The notes under the pieces: model-generated
Seen by the model: only the letters and a program-made list of their open reading frames with translations
Database searches by the model: none
Told to the model about the DNA's origin: nothing
Position numbers and translations under genes: made by a program
Assembly (NCBI GenBank): GCA_015487825.1
Contig: WFOZ01000888.1
Coordinates: 1 to 6,234 of the forward strand
Length of the DNA: 6,234 nt
Direction of reading: 5' to 3'
DNA from: Planctomycetaceae bacterium
GTDB lineage: Bacteria > Planctomycetota > Planctomycetia > Planctomycetales > Planctomycetaceae
Shown here: in pieces, positions 1 through 5,654 of the stretch
Numbering within the stretch: position 1 is the stretch's first letter
How the letters are laid out: the number at the start of each line of letters is the position of its first letter

Positions 1-1044
1 GCGGGGGAGTTCAGCCGCAGGCGACTGGTCGCGCTCTCTGCAAAAGATGGCTACAAAGCCTGGGCTAAAGACGGAAACTACCGCAGTCGACCGATTATCG
101 TAGGAGACCAGGTTCTGGCGGAGCCGTGGTCATTCGATTTGGCGACCGGTGATCAGAAAATGAGAAAGCATCCACTCACCGGCAAGCAGGTTCCCTGGAG
201 TATCATGCGATCCGGACATCATTGTGGCATGATTTCAGCCACACAAAGTATGCTTTTCTTCCGCTCCGGATTTACCGGGTTTTACGACCTGGAGAAAGAT
301 TCTGGAACGCAACATTTCGCAGGACACCGCACCGGTTGCTGGATTAACTCTATTGCAGCAAACGGGTTATTGATGATCCCTGAATCGTCTGCGGGCTGCG
401 TCTGTTTGTTTTCGATCTCATCAACGATTGTTCTGGAACCGCGTGAACCGCGTAACAACTGGTCGATTATCAGTTCGGTTGGCAAGGTTTCTCCCGTGCA
501 AAAAATGGCGTTAAACCTGGGCGCTCCTGGCGACCGTGTCGGTCCGAATGGAACCGTCTGGCTCAGCTATCCCCGCCCGCGACCGAGCCGGGCGACCAGC
601 CTCGATTTACCTTTGAATATCAATCTGAAATTCCAATCTCAGGGAAAGTATAATACCGTCAACACCAGAGCCAACCCGATGAAAGGGACCGAAACAGACT
701 GGCTGTACACATCGCAGGCACTCGGCTTTTCCCGATGTGAACTTCCACTGATTGGCAAGGGAGAAAAACCAGGCGTTTATAACTTGCGTTTACACTTTGC
801 AGAACTGGACAGCAACGTCACCAAAGCAGGCCAGCGAGTTTTCGATCTTTCGATTCAGGGAAAGAAAGTTCTCACCGGTATCGATATCTTTGCAGAAACC
901 GAAGGCCTGCATACCGCGCTGATGAAGGTGATCAACAATGTCTCGGTGACCGACAATCTCATCATCGAGTTGATTCCACAAACAGACGGCAAAATCAAAT
1001 CACTCCCGCCGGTATTAAACGCGATCGAGGTTGTTCGAGAGTAA
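1..1044 (+). CDS. PQQ-like beta-propeller protein with C-terminal malectin domain (3' part)
   Basis: The reading frame is open from the first base, so the gene starts outside the window; 347 residues are visible. The TTG at 139 and internal ATGs are not credible starts, because the propeller-type sequence continues upstream (ALSAKDGYKAWAKDG, residues 11-25, is a PQQ-repeat-like strand pattern). Residues 71-148 carry conserved-looking blocks with several cysteines: SGHHCG, the GCWIN segment at 112-116, and GCVC at 132-135. I associate these blocks with planctomycete and verrucomicrobial BamB-like or PQQ-binding-like proteins. From about residue 200 the protein changes to a malectin/CBM57-like beta-sandwich, with YNLRLHFAE at 260-268 and GQRVFDLSI at 277-285. 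Malectin domains bind carbohydrate, so an envelope or periplasmic sugar-binding role is likely, but this is inferred. Any signal peptide lies outside the window. The gene is convergent with the permease and not part of its operon. Family assignment is fairly sure; function is unknown. Confidence 0.85.
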   Translation, partial: AGEFSRRRLVALSAKDGYKAWAKDGNYRSRPIIVGDQVLAEPWSFDLATGDQKMRKHPLTGKQVPWSIMRSGHHCGMISATQSMLFFRSGFTGFYDLEKDSGTQHFAGHRTGCWINSIAANGLLMIPESSAGCVCLFSISSTIVLEPREPRNNWSIISSVGKVSPVQKMALNLGAPGDRVGPNGTVWLSYPRPRPSRATSLDLPLNINLKFQSQGKYNTVNTRANPMKGTETDWLYTSQALGFSRCELPLIGKGEKPGVYNLRLHFAELDSNVTKAGQRVFDLSIQGKKVLTGIDIFAETEGLHTALMKVINNVSVTDNLIIELIPQTDGKIKSLPPVLNAIEVVRE

Positions 1045-1071
1045 GTTGAACGTGGATTAATCACAAGCAAA

Positions 1072-1106
1072 TCAGCCGGGCCGCAATAGCGGACCCTACA
1101 GGCTGA
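1072..1106. repeat. GC-rich imperfect palindrome, possible bidirectional terminator
   Basis: The outer arms TCAGCC (1072-1077) and GGCTGA (1101-1106) are perfect inverted repeats. Inside them, GGGCCGC and GCGGACCC form a seven-pair stem with one bulged A around an AATA loop. A four-base TACA bulge separates the two stems. It lies 27 bases after the stop of the plus-strand gene, in the gap between convergent genes, which suits a terminator or a dispersed intergenic palindrome. No proper T-run follows directly: the plus side has TTTT only at 1121-1124 and the minus side reads TTTGCTTG. Intrinsic termination is therefore only a possibility. Confidence 0.5.
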
Positions 1107-1157
1107 ATAATCACATCTCATTTTGTATTGAATTTAACAGCATGAACTCAGGCTTTC

Positions 1158-1178
1158 GTCAGGCACAGCCTGGCCTAC
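1158..1178. repeat. Short intergenic palindrome sharing a lead-in with its neighbour
   Basis: GTCAGGC (1158-1164) pairs with GCCTGGC (1168-1174) across an ACA loop, giving seven pairs including one G-T. On the minus strand it is preceded by TGTAGG, the same six bases that precede the GTCCGC stem of the palindrome at 1072-1106. A second TCAGGC lies at 1148-1153, 11 bases before the one inside the stem. It lies 14 bases past the permease stop on the minus strand and has no T-run, so it reads more as a dispersed intergenic repeat than as a terminator. Confidence 0.4.
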
Positions 1179-1191
1179 AACCGGGATTTGT

Positions 1192-2493
1192 TTATGACTT
1201 ATCCGAAAGAGAACTTTCACGTCGAAAGAATGCAACTTCAACAATTATTATTGCTGAGTAAAATCCTCCCAGCCAGAGAAATGTTTGTTGATCTGTTTTC
1301 CATAAATGTAACGTCAGCAAGATGACCGTTGTCAACATCAGAATAATCCCCAACAGAATCAGCCAGAGATTACTGTTGGTAATTGAGCGTAGTTTGTAGT
1401 TGGCAACCGAGACGCCAATAGAGACCAGTAAAAACGTCATGCTTGAAAATGTTGCGATCGTTTCCAGATTGCCCAGTACGGTGAAAGCACCGGCCAGTAT
1501 TGTCAACGTAACAATTGCCAGCCACGGGACATCGGTACGACTGCGAAATGAAAATGCATGTGGCATCCGTTTTTCTGTTGCCATCTCTGCCATCATGCGG
1601 GATGCACCGAACGCTGTTGCATTTACCGCTGAAGATGTTGCCAGCAAAGCAGCAATATCAATTAATATTTCTCCAGCATTTCCTAACGCCGGTTTTGCCG
1701 CTAATGCCAGTGCATATTCCTTGGCAGAATTAAGCTCTTGCGGTGTTAAATTGCCAACTGCGACAATAGCCACACCAAAATAGATAAGCGAAGTAATAGC
1801 AATAGAACCGTAAATACCTCGTGGAATATTTCGTTGAGGATTCTCTGTTTCCATGACCGCATTGGTGATCAGTTGGAATCCTTCGAAAGCCACAAAAATC
1901 ATTGCACCGCCGATAAAGACAGATGAAACACCTTTTTCAAAGACCGGAAACAGGTGGTCCTGCTGAATAGAAAACAGGCCAGCAACCGCAAACAGGCTAA
2001 GCAGAATGACCTTCGTGAATACGATGATCACTTCAGTTTTCCCACTCGATTTCGCCCCCTGCAGATTTACCAGCATAAAGAAAAGTAGGACTCCGGCTGA
2101 AAGTACCATGCGAGCGATGGGAGAGTCGGAACTTCCCAGTAAATGAGCACCATATGCACCGAAGGTATACGCATAAAGGGCGAGTGTCCCAATGTAACCA
2201 ACAATTACTGTCCATCCGGCAACACCTGCTATGTTCGGTCGTTTCGGAAACGCCCGTTCCAAATAAGTGAAGCTTGCACCATCACTATGAAATCCAAGGG
2301 CAAGTTTTACATAGGAATACCCGGCTGCCAGGGCGACTAAACTTCCCACAAGAAAAGCAAGTGGAGCGGCATGCCCTGCAGTACCAACAGCCATTCCAAG
2401 CACGGAAAATATGCCTCCGCCGATCATTCCACCAATACCCATTGCAAGCAGTTCAGGAAGATGAAGCTTCTTATTATTGTCTGTTACTGACAT
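1192..2493 (-). CDS. APC-family amino acid permease
   Basis: This is a polytopic inner-membrane transporter of the amino acid-polyamine-organocation family, importing an unidentified amino acid or amine. From the ATG at 2493 it has 433 residues, a normal size for the family. The first helix holds the APC glycine-rich signature GIGGMIGGGIF (residues 19-29). The TM6 region has VAFEGFQLI (201-209), followed by NPQRNIPRGI (218-227), both classic for this family. ASFTYLERAF at about 73-82 is also typical. About 11-12 hydrophobic segments are visible and the tail is short and hydrophilic. The start is uncertain. The frame stays open to a GTG at 2580, but that codon overlaps the end of the inserted element and is probably an artefact. 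ATG 2532 (+13 residues) and ATG 2493 are the realistic choices. I prefer 2493 because it leaves a short N-terminus before TM1 and follows an A-rich AAAAGA stretch; neither start has a strong ribosome binding site. The family call is secure; the substrate is not. Confidence 0.9.
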   Translation of the reverse strand: MSVTDNNKKLHLPELLAMGIGGMIGGGIFSVLGMAVGTAGHAAPLAFLVGSLVALAAGYSYVKLALGFHSDGASFTYLERAFPKRPNIAGVAGWTVIVGYIGTLALYAYTFGAYGAHLLGSSDSPIARMVLSAGVLLFFMLVNLQGAKSSGKTEVIIVFTKVILLSLFAVAGLFSIQQDHLFPVFEKGVSSVFIGGAMIFVAFEGFQLITNAVMETENPQRNIPRGIYGSIAITSLIYFGVAIVAVGNLTPQELNSAKEYALALAAKPALGNAGEILIDIAALLATSSAVNATAFGASRMMAEMATEKRMPHAFSFRSRTDVPWLAIVTLTILAGAFTVLGNLETIATFSSMTFLLVSIGVSVANYKLRSITNSNLWLILLGIILMLTTVILLTLHLWKTDQQTFLWLGGFYSAIIIVEVAFFRRESSLSDKS

Positions 2494-2573
2494 TGGGGTC
2501 TTTTTTCTTTTAGGATCGAGAATTACCACCATCGCTTTATGGACATTATTTCTTCTACCCGAAGCCGGTTCTT
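2494..2573 (-). other. Permease leader: remnant of the original symporter-permease gap
   Basis: With the inserted element and one TTACC copy removed, this stretch would directly follow the symporter stop. The gap would be 80 bases to ATG 2493 or 41 bases to ATG 2532, close to the 49- and 60-base gaps elsewhere in the operon. It is A-rich on the coding strand just before 2493 and has no convincing promoter. It may be partly coding if translation starts at 2532. Confidence 0.4.
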
Positions 2574-2578
2574 TTACC
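2574..2578. repeat. Target site duplication, left copy (TTACC)
   Basis: The five bases TTACC directly abut the left terminal repeat and match the five bases directly abutting the right one. The copies could be read as six bases (TTACCA) if the element's outermost A is assigned to the flank. TTACCA also occurs by chance at 2523-2528, so the match counts because of its exact placement at both element ends, not because the word is rare. Confidence 0.75.
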
Positions 2579-2592
2579 ACTGCACTTTAGGG
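2579..2592 (+). repeat. Left terminal inverted repeat of the MITE-like element
   Basis: This is a 14-base perfect match to the reverse complement of 2823-2836. Matching stops at the flanking duplication, which is how a true element end behaves. The GTG that would extend the permease frame (2578-2580) straddles this boundary. Confidence 0.75.
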
Positions 2593-2781
2593 AAATGTCG
2601 GCGCTGGAAAGACATACACCTTATGTTAGTCTTTATTTATTGCACCTCAGGTGGAAACGACAAAGGGCAATAAAATCGATAATGTAACCCATGCAATGCA
2701 AAGGAGTTATAGTCCCCAATTCAAATGGCAGTGCAAAAGTATGCTACACGCATGGCAAATAGATCTGACTACCAGTTGTTA

Positions 2782-2799
2782 GCGCCGAAAGTTCGGCGC
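2782..2799. repeat. Perfect 8-bp hairpin inside the MITE-like element
   Basis: GCGCCGAA (2782-2789) and TTCGGCGC (2792-2799) are perfect inverted repeats separated by AG. It is GC-rich within an otherwise AT-richer element. No T-run follows on either strand, so it is not a standard intrinsic terminator. It could be a transposase-binding subterminal repeat or a transcript-stabilising stem. Confidence 0.5.
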
Positions 2800-2822
2800 C
2801 GAAAACGCAAGTCCCGTAATTC

Positions 2823-2836
2823 CCCTAAAGTGCAGT
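2823..2836 (-). repeat. Right terminal inverted repeat of the MITE-like element
   Basis: This is a 14-base perfect inverted copy of 2579-2592. On the coding strand it begins at the base directly after the symporter stop codon, so the element starts exactly where the symporter ends. Confidence 0.75.
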
Positions 2837-2841
2837 TTACC
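2837..2841. repeat. Target site duplication, right copy (contains the symporter stop)
   Basis: TTACC on the plus strand reads GGTAA on the coding strand and supplies the last two bases of the TGG codon plus the TAA stop of the symporter. Since the other copy is identical, the stop was present before insertion and survived it. Confidence 0.75.
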
Positions 2842-4510
2842 AGAAAAGTCCGAAAATAATCCAGGATGAAAAAGCCAGTAACAGTATGGCATACCAGTTG
2901 GGATTAAGATACTCAGGCATCGGTATCGAAGAAGAGGAGTCTTTTATATCGCGTAGTTCCTGACTGCTTTTTGATAACCAGCTCGCTTTATCTGAAACAT
3001 TCGACTCTGCCTGATCAACCAGATCATCCGCTGCCAACCATCCCCATTTGAGTGTGGCAACAAACATGGCGAATGTTGTGACGATCATCGAACAGGGGAA
3101 TGCATACCATTTTTCGCTGAGCAGGGGGCTCATCCAGTAGAAGTCTATCAGTTCCCGATCAATGAATCCGAGTATCCCGAACAGACTACCAGCCAAAAGT
3201 CCCACAAGTCCACTCTGGCGGGGGACACGTGTCAGGACACCGACAAGATAAATCGTAAACAAGGGAGTAACAAAAATGGGGATCAGAGTTCGTGATGCCT
3301 GAATCATCGTATCGAACCGGGCAATGAAAGGAATATAGAGGAAGCCCATCAGCAAAATGCCGACGGTTGCCCAGCGGGTTACTTTCAGATAGTGCTTCTC
3401 TGTTTTATTTGTACAAATCCAGGAGGCATAAATATCTCTTGTGAAAAGAGCTGAAAGAGCGGAGCCAATTGAATCGAAAGTGCTGACCGCTGCAGAGAGA
3501 ACTCCTGCAACAACCAGACCTTTGAAGCCGGGAGCTAAAAACTGATTGGCATAATGAGGAAACAGTTCGTCAGCTCTGGAGTGTTCTGTAAACTCCGGCA
3601 CAAGGACACGCCCCATCACTCCCATCAAAACGGTCCCGATCATAATGGGCATGATAAGCAGGTTTCCAAAAAGAGTAGCCATTTTCATGTCCCACTCACT
3701 GCGTGCTCCCATTAACCGCATCGTCTGCGTATGGTTGACTGTGTAATAACCGAGACTGACAATCGTCCAACCGATAATAATCAGGTACGGCGAGGTTGCC
3801 TGGCTGTCTTGAAACTGGCTTATATGCAGCCAGTTGATTAGAGGTTGTCCGTTCGCATCGGTTGACTGCGATAGTTTTTGGACTGTCGCGGACCAGCCTC
3901 CGCTGGCAACCCAGACGGCACGGAAAATGGTAATCCCTCCAGCGATCATGATCAGACTTTGCAACGCATCAGTCCAAACGACAGAAGTCAAACCTCCCCA
4001 GGTTGTATAGGCAGCAGTAAAAATGACCAGCAATACAATCAGAGCCCATGATTGCAGGGGAGTTATTTCGAGGATTCCCTGCAACATTAAAAAGATAGAC
4101 CAGATCATCAGCCCCAGCATCGTGGTACGATATTGAATTTGAATAAGAGCGCTAAATGTCCGCAGAGATTTTCCATAGCGGGTTTCCAGATATTCGGCAT
4201 TGGTATAAAAACCGCCACGATACAGTACCGGGACAACCACGAATGAGGCCAGCAGCGCCCCTACAACACCGGCCAGCGTGAAAACCGTAATGATGTGCAT
4301 ACCGTTATTGTAGGCATATCCAACCAGAGAAACGGCATCTGCGTTATCAACACTGGTCGCAAATATTGACAGCCCTAAAACCCACCAGGGAAGAGTTCGC
4401 CCTCCCAGAAACCAGTCACTGCTGGTTTTAGTATTTCGTGCCAGATAGAACCCGTATCCAATGACTGACCCATTCAGGACCAAAACGATTAACCAATCAA
4501 GCCAACTCAT
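2837..4510 (-). CDS. Sodium/solute symporter (SSS family)
   Basis: This is an inner-membrane secondary transporter that imports a solute with sodium. Its 557 residues fit the SSS/SGLT family. Family marks are visible in order: FLGGRTLPWW (34-43), with the first core helix following; GFYTNAEYLETRYG (100-113); the diagnostic YTTWGGLTSVVWTDALQ at 168-184; VNHTQTMRLMGARSEWD at 258-274; and AAVSTFDSIGSALSALFTRD at 340-359, the helix that in characterised members carries sodium-site serines and threonines. About 13-14 hydrophobic segments are visible. A hydrophilic stretch at about 495-535, with a serine run at 525-528, precedes a last helix and ends in GLFW. The ATG at 4510 has AGGA nine bases upstream. 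The gene follows the deacylase by 49 bases, so it probably imports the operon's substrate. The stop codon lies in the target duplication of the adjoining mobile element. SSS substrates range over sugars, amino acids and carboxylates, so the substrate cannot be read from sequence. Confidence 0.92.
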   Translation of the reverse strand: MSWLDWLIVLVLNGSVIGYGFYLARNTKTSSDWFLGGRTLPWWVLGLSIFATSVDNADAVSLVGYAYNNGMHIITVFTLAGVVGALLASFVVVPVLYRGGFYTNAEYLETRYGKSLRTFSALIQIQYRTTMLGLMIWSIFLMLQGILEITPLQSWALIVLLVIFTAAYTTWGGLTSVVWTDALQSLIMIAGGITIFRAVWVASGGWSATVQKLSQSTDANGQPLINWLHISQFQDSQATSPYLIIIGWTIVSLGYYTVNHTQTMRLMGARSEWDMKMATLFGNLLIMPIMIGTVLMGVMGRVLVPEFTEHSRADELFPHYANQFLAPGFKGLVVAGVLSAAVSTFDSIGSALSALFTRDIYASWICTNKTEKHYLKVTRWATVGILLMGFLYIPFIARFDTMIQASRTLIPIFVTPLFTIYLVGVLTRVPRQSGLVGLLAGSLFGILGFIDRELIDFYWMSPLLSEKWYAFPCSMIVTTFAMFVATLKWGWLAADDLVDQAESNVSDKASWLSKSSQELRDIKDSSSSIPMPEYLNPNWYAILLLAFSSWIIFGLFW

Positions 4511-4519
4511 AAGAAGTAT

Positions 4520-4523
4520 TCCT
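4520..4523 (-). promoter_or_regulatory. Ribosome binding site of the symporter
   Basis: AGGA on the coding strand lies nine bases before ATG 4510 and supports that start, which also gives a normal N-terminal helix directly after MSWLDW. Confidence 0.6.
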
Positions 4524-4559
4524 GTCGTGGAGAAACGCTTTAGAAAGTTTGGGTCAAAT

Positions 4560-5594
4560 TTATCTGAATGTTTTCAGCACTTCCTCTTTAACATCATGAG
4601 CCAGGCAGAAAAGGATATCTCCCTGATTCGTTAGTGTTGGAGCACGATGAGCAATCGCGATTCCGTCTGAATTTGCATGAATGATTGTTGGTTCGCGGTC
4701 CGGGCGTTCAGAAAAATAGATCGCCCCTACCGGTTGGTCGCAGGAAACTTCTGTTCCGACATCAACAAAACTTTCAAACAGGCCGGACTCTGGTGCAAAA
4801 AGATAATCATCTTCATCAAGTGCCTGTATCCATCGTGTAGGAGCAAGCCCTAAATCAGTGCGTGATTGTTCTTTTCCCTGTAAAACATGCAGGTGAATCA
4901 ACACATTTTTCAGACCGTCCTGAGAACAACGATGAACAGAAGCCGGCGTGACTTCCCCGCCTCCCATTTCCGTGGTGACGATTGTTTTTTTCTTGCTTTC
5001 CACTTCAACTGGTAATAAACCTTTGCCTGCAACATCTGCATAAAGGAAAGAAAAGTCTGTCCGGTATGCTTCTGCGGCCTGAGCCATTCGACGACGGTAT
5101 TCCAGATCTTCCACCAAGTGCATGTGTGCGCATGGATAAAAATAGACGCCACGACCTCCGGTATGTAAATCGATTACAGCATCAGCAATTGGAAACAGTT
5201 CATTGGTCAGAAAGTTTGCTATCAGATCTGTGACTGAACCGTCTACGTCTCCAGGAAAACAGCGGTTTAAATTCTTGCCATCGATGGGAGAAAGGCGAGT
5301 CGCTGCTTTGGCAGCAGGCATATTAATGGCGGGAATGAAAATGATGCGGCCCGTTATTTGTTCCTGCTTCAACGTTTTCATTAATTTCATAATGGCGATC
5401 TGTCCCGGATACTCATCACCATGATTTCCAGCCATCAGAAGCACGGTCGGCCCCTCACCATGAGAAATGGTCGAAATTGGAATTTGCAGTTTCGCCCAGC
5501 CACTCAAATTATACGAATAAGGAATATTCACGCTTCCCCATTGAATTCCTGGTTTGTCAAAGTCGATATTTGTGCTGACCGGAGATCGTGACAT
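4560..5594 (-). CDS. DoeB-like zinc-dependent deacylase (aspartoacylase/AstE family)
   Basis: This belongs to the succinylglutamate desuccinylase/aspartoacylase family (M14-like fold), whose members use one zinc to cleave an N-acyl amide and release an amino acid. Visible active-site features are GNHGDEYPG at 56-64 (zinc ligands His58 and Glu61), DLHTGG at 142-147 (third ligand His144), NLNRCFPGD at 108-116 (conserved Asn-Arg substrate clamp) and TTEMGGGE at 207-214 with the likely catalytic Glu209. Residues 264-293 (FAPESGLFESFVDVGTEV onward) form the C-terminal barrel-sandwich-like part. The N-terminus, with IDFDKPGIQ and the spacing that follows, resembles DoeB, the N-acetyl-diaminobutyrate deacetylase of ectoine breakdown. 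At 344 residues the length also fits. No signal peptide is seen, so it is cytoplasmic. AAGGG seven bases upstream supports ATG 5594. It sits 60 bases after the enolase-type gene and 49 before the symporter. The family is secure; the DoeB substrate is not, since no other ectoine gene is present. Confidence 0.88.
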   Translation of the reverse strand: MSRSPVSTNIDFDKPGIQWGSVNIPYSYNLSGWAKLQIPISTISHGEGPTVLLMAGNHGDEYPGQIAIMKLMKTLKQEQITGRIIFIPAINMPAAKAATRLSPIDGKNLNRCFPGDVDGSVTDLIANFLTNELFPIADAVIDLHTGGRGVYFYPCAHMHLVEDLEYRRRMAQAAEAYRTDFSFLYADVAGKGLLPVEVESKKKTIVTTEMGGGEVTPASVHRCSQDGLKNVLIHLHVLQGKEQSRTDLGLAPTRWIQALDEDDYLFAPESGLFESFVDVGTEVSCDQPVGAIYFSERPDREPTIIHANSDGIAIAHRAPTLTNQGDILFCLAHDVKEEVLKTFR

Positions 5595-5601
5595 CGTACT
5601 G

Positions 5602-5606
5602 CCCTT
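5602..5606 (-). promoter_or_regulatory. Ribosome binding site of the deacylase
   Basis: AAGGG on the coding strand lies seven bases before ATG 5594. It is the clearest Shine-Dalgarno sequence in the window and fixes the start of the deacylase. Confidence 0.65.
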
Positions 5607-5654
5607 ATTGTTTAATGCGTGGTGATTTCAATTTTGAAGAGAGCCTCTTGGAAT

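Larger units (their letters stand above)
2579..2836. mobile_element. MITE-like non-autonomous element, 258 bp, with 14-bp terminal inverted repeats
   Basis: ACTGCACTTTAGGG at 2579-2592 is the exact reverse complement of CCCTAAAGTGCAGT at 2823-2836. The element is bounded on both sides by TTACC, as expected for transposition with a 5-bp target duplication. No open reading frame of useful size lies inside, so it would have to be moved by a transposase encoded elsewhere. A subterminal word, TCGGCGCT at 2598-2605, recurs inverted at 2781-2788, and a strong hairpin sits at 2782-2799. It separates the symporter from the permease, filling most of the only gene-free stretch over 300 bases in the window. 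On the minus strand it may bring or block transcription into the permease, but I see no clear promoter or T-run terminator. I cannot assign it to an insertion sequence family; a 5-bp duplication fits several. Confidence 0.75.

Noticed and set aside
139..141. TTG as the start of the propeller-malectin gene
   Set aside because: The frame is open and propeller-like all the way to base 1, so the true start is outside the window.
1072..1106. Firm call of an intrinsic terminator
   Set aside because: The stem is strong, but the T-run is absent next to it on the plus strand and only weak on the minus strand.
855..1121. Minus-strand open frame of 88 codons
   Set aside because: It lies almost entirely antisense to the malectin domain, runs through the palindrome at its upstream end, and has no recognisable protein features.
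1400..1783. Plus-strand open frame of 127 codons
   Set aside because: It is antisense to the well-supported permease and resembles no protein; it is a shadow of the permease codons.
2593..2822. A decayed gene or promoter within the inserted element
   Set aside because: No frame longer than a few dozen codons and no recognisable residue pattern were found. Candidate -35 and -10 boxes on the minus strand (for example around the TATAAC and TTGCAT words) are wrongly spaced.
4511..4559. A promoter for the symporter between deacylase and symporter
   Set aside because: The 49-base gap contains a ribosome binding site but no spaced -35/-10 pair I can defend; co-transcription is simpler.
4982..5233. 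Plus- and minus-strand small frames over the deacylase
   Set aside because: They overlap conserved zinc-enzyme sequence in other frames, and their products have no features.
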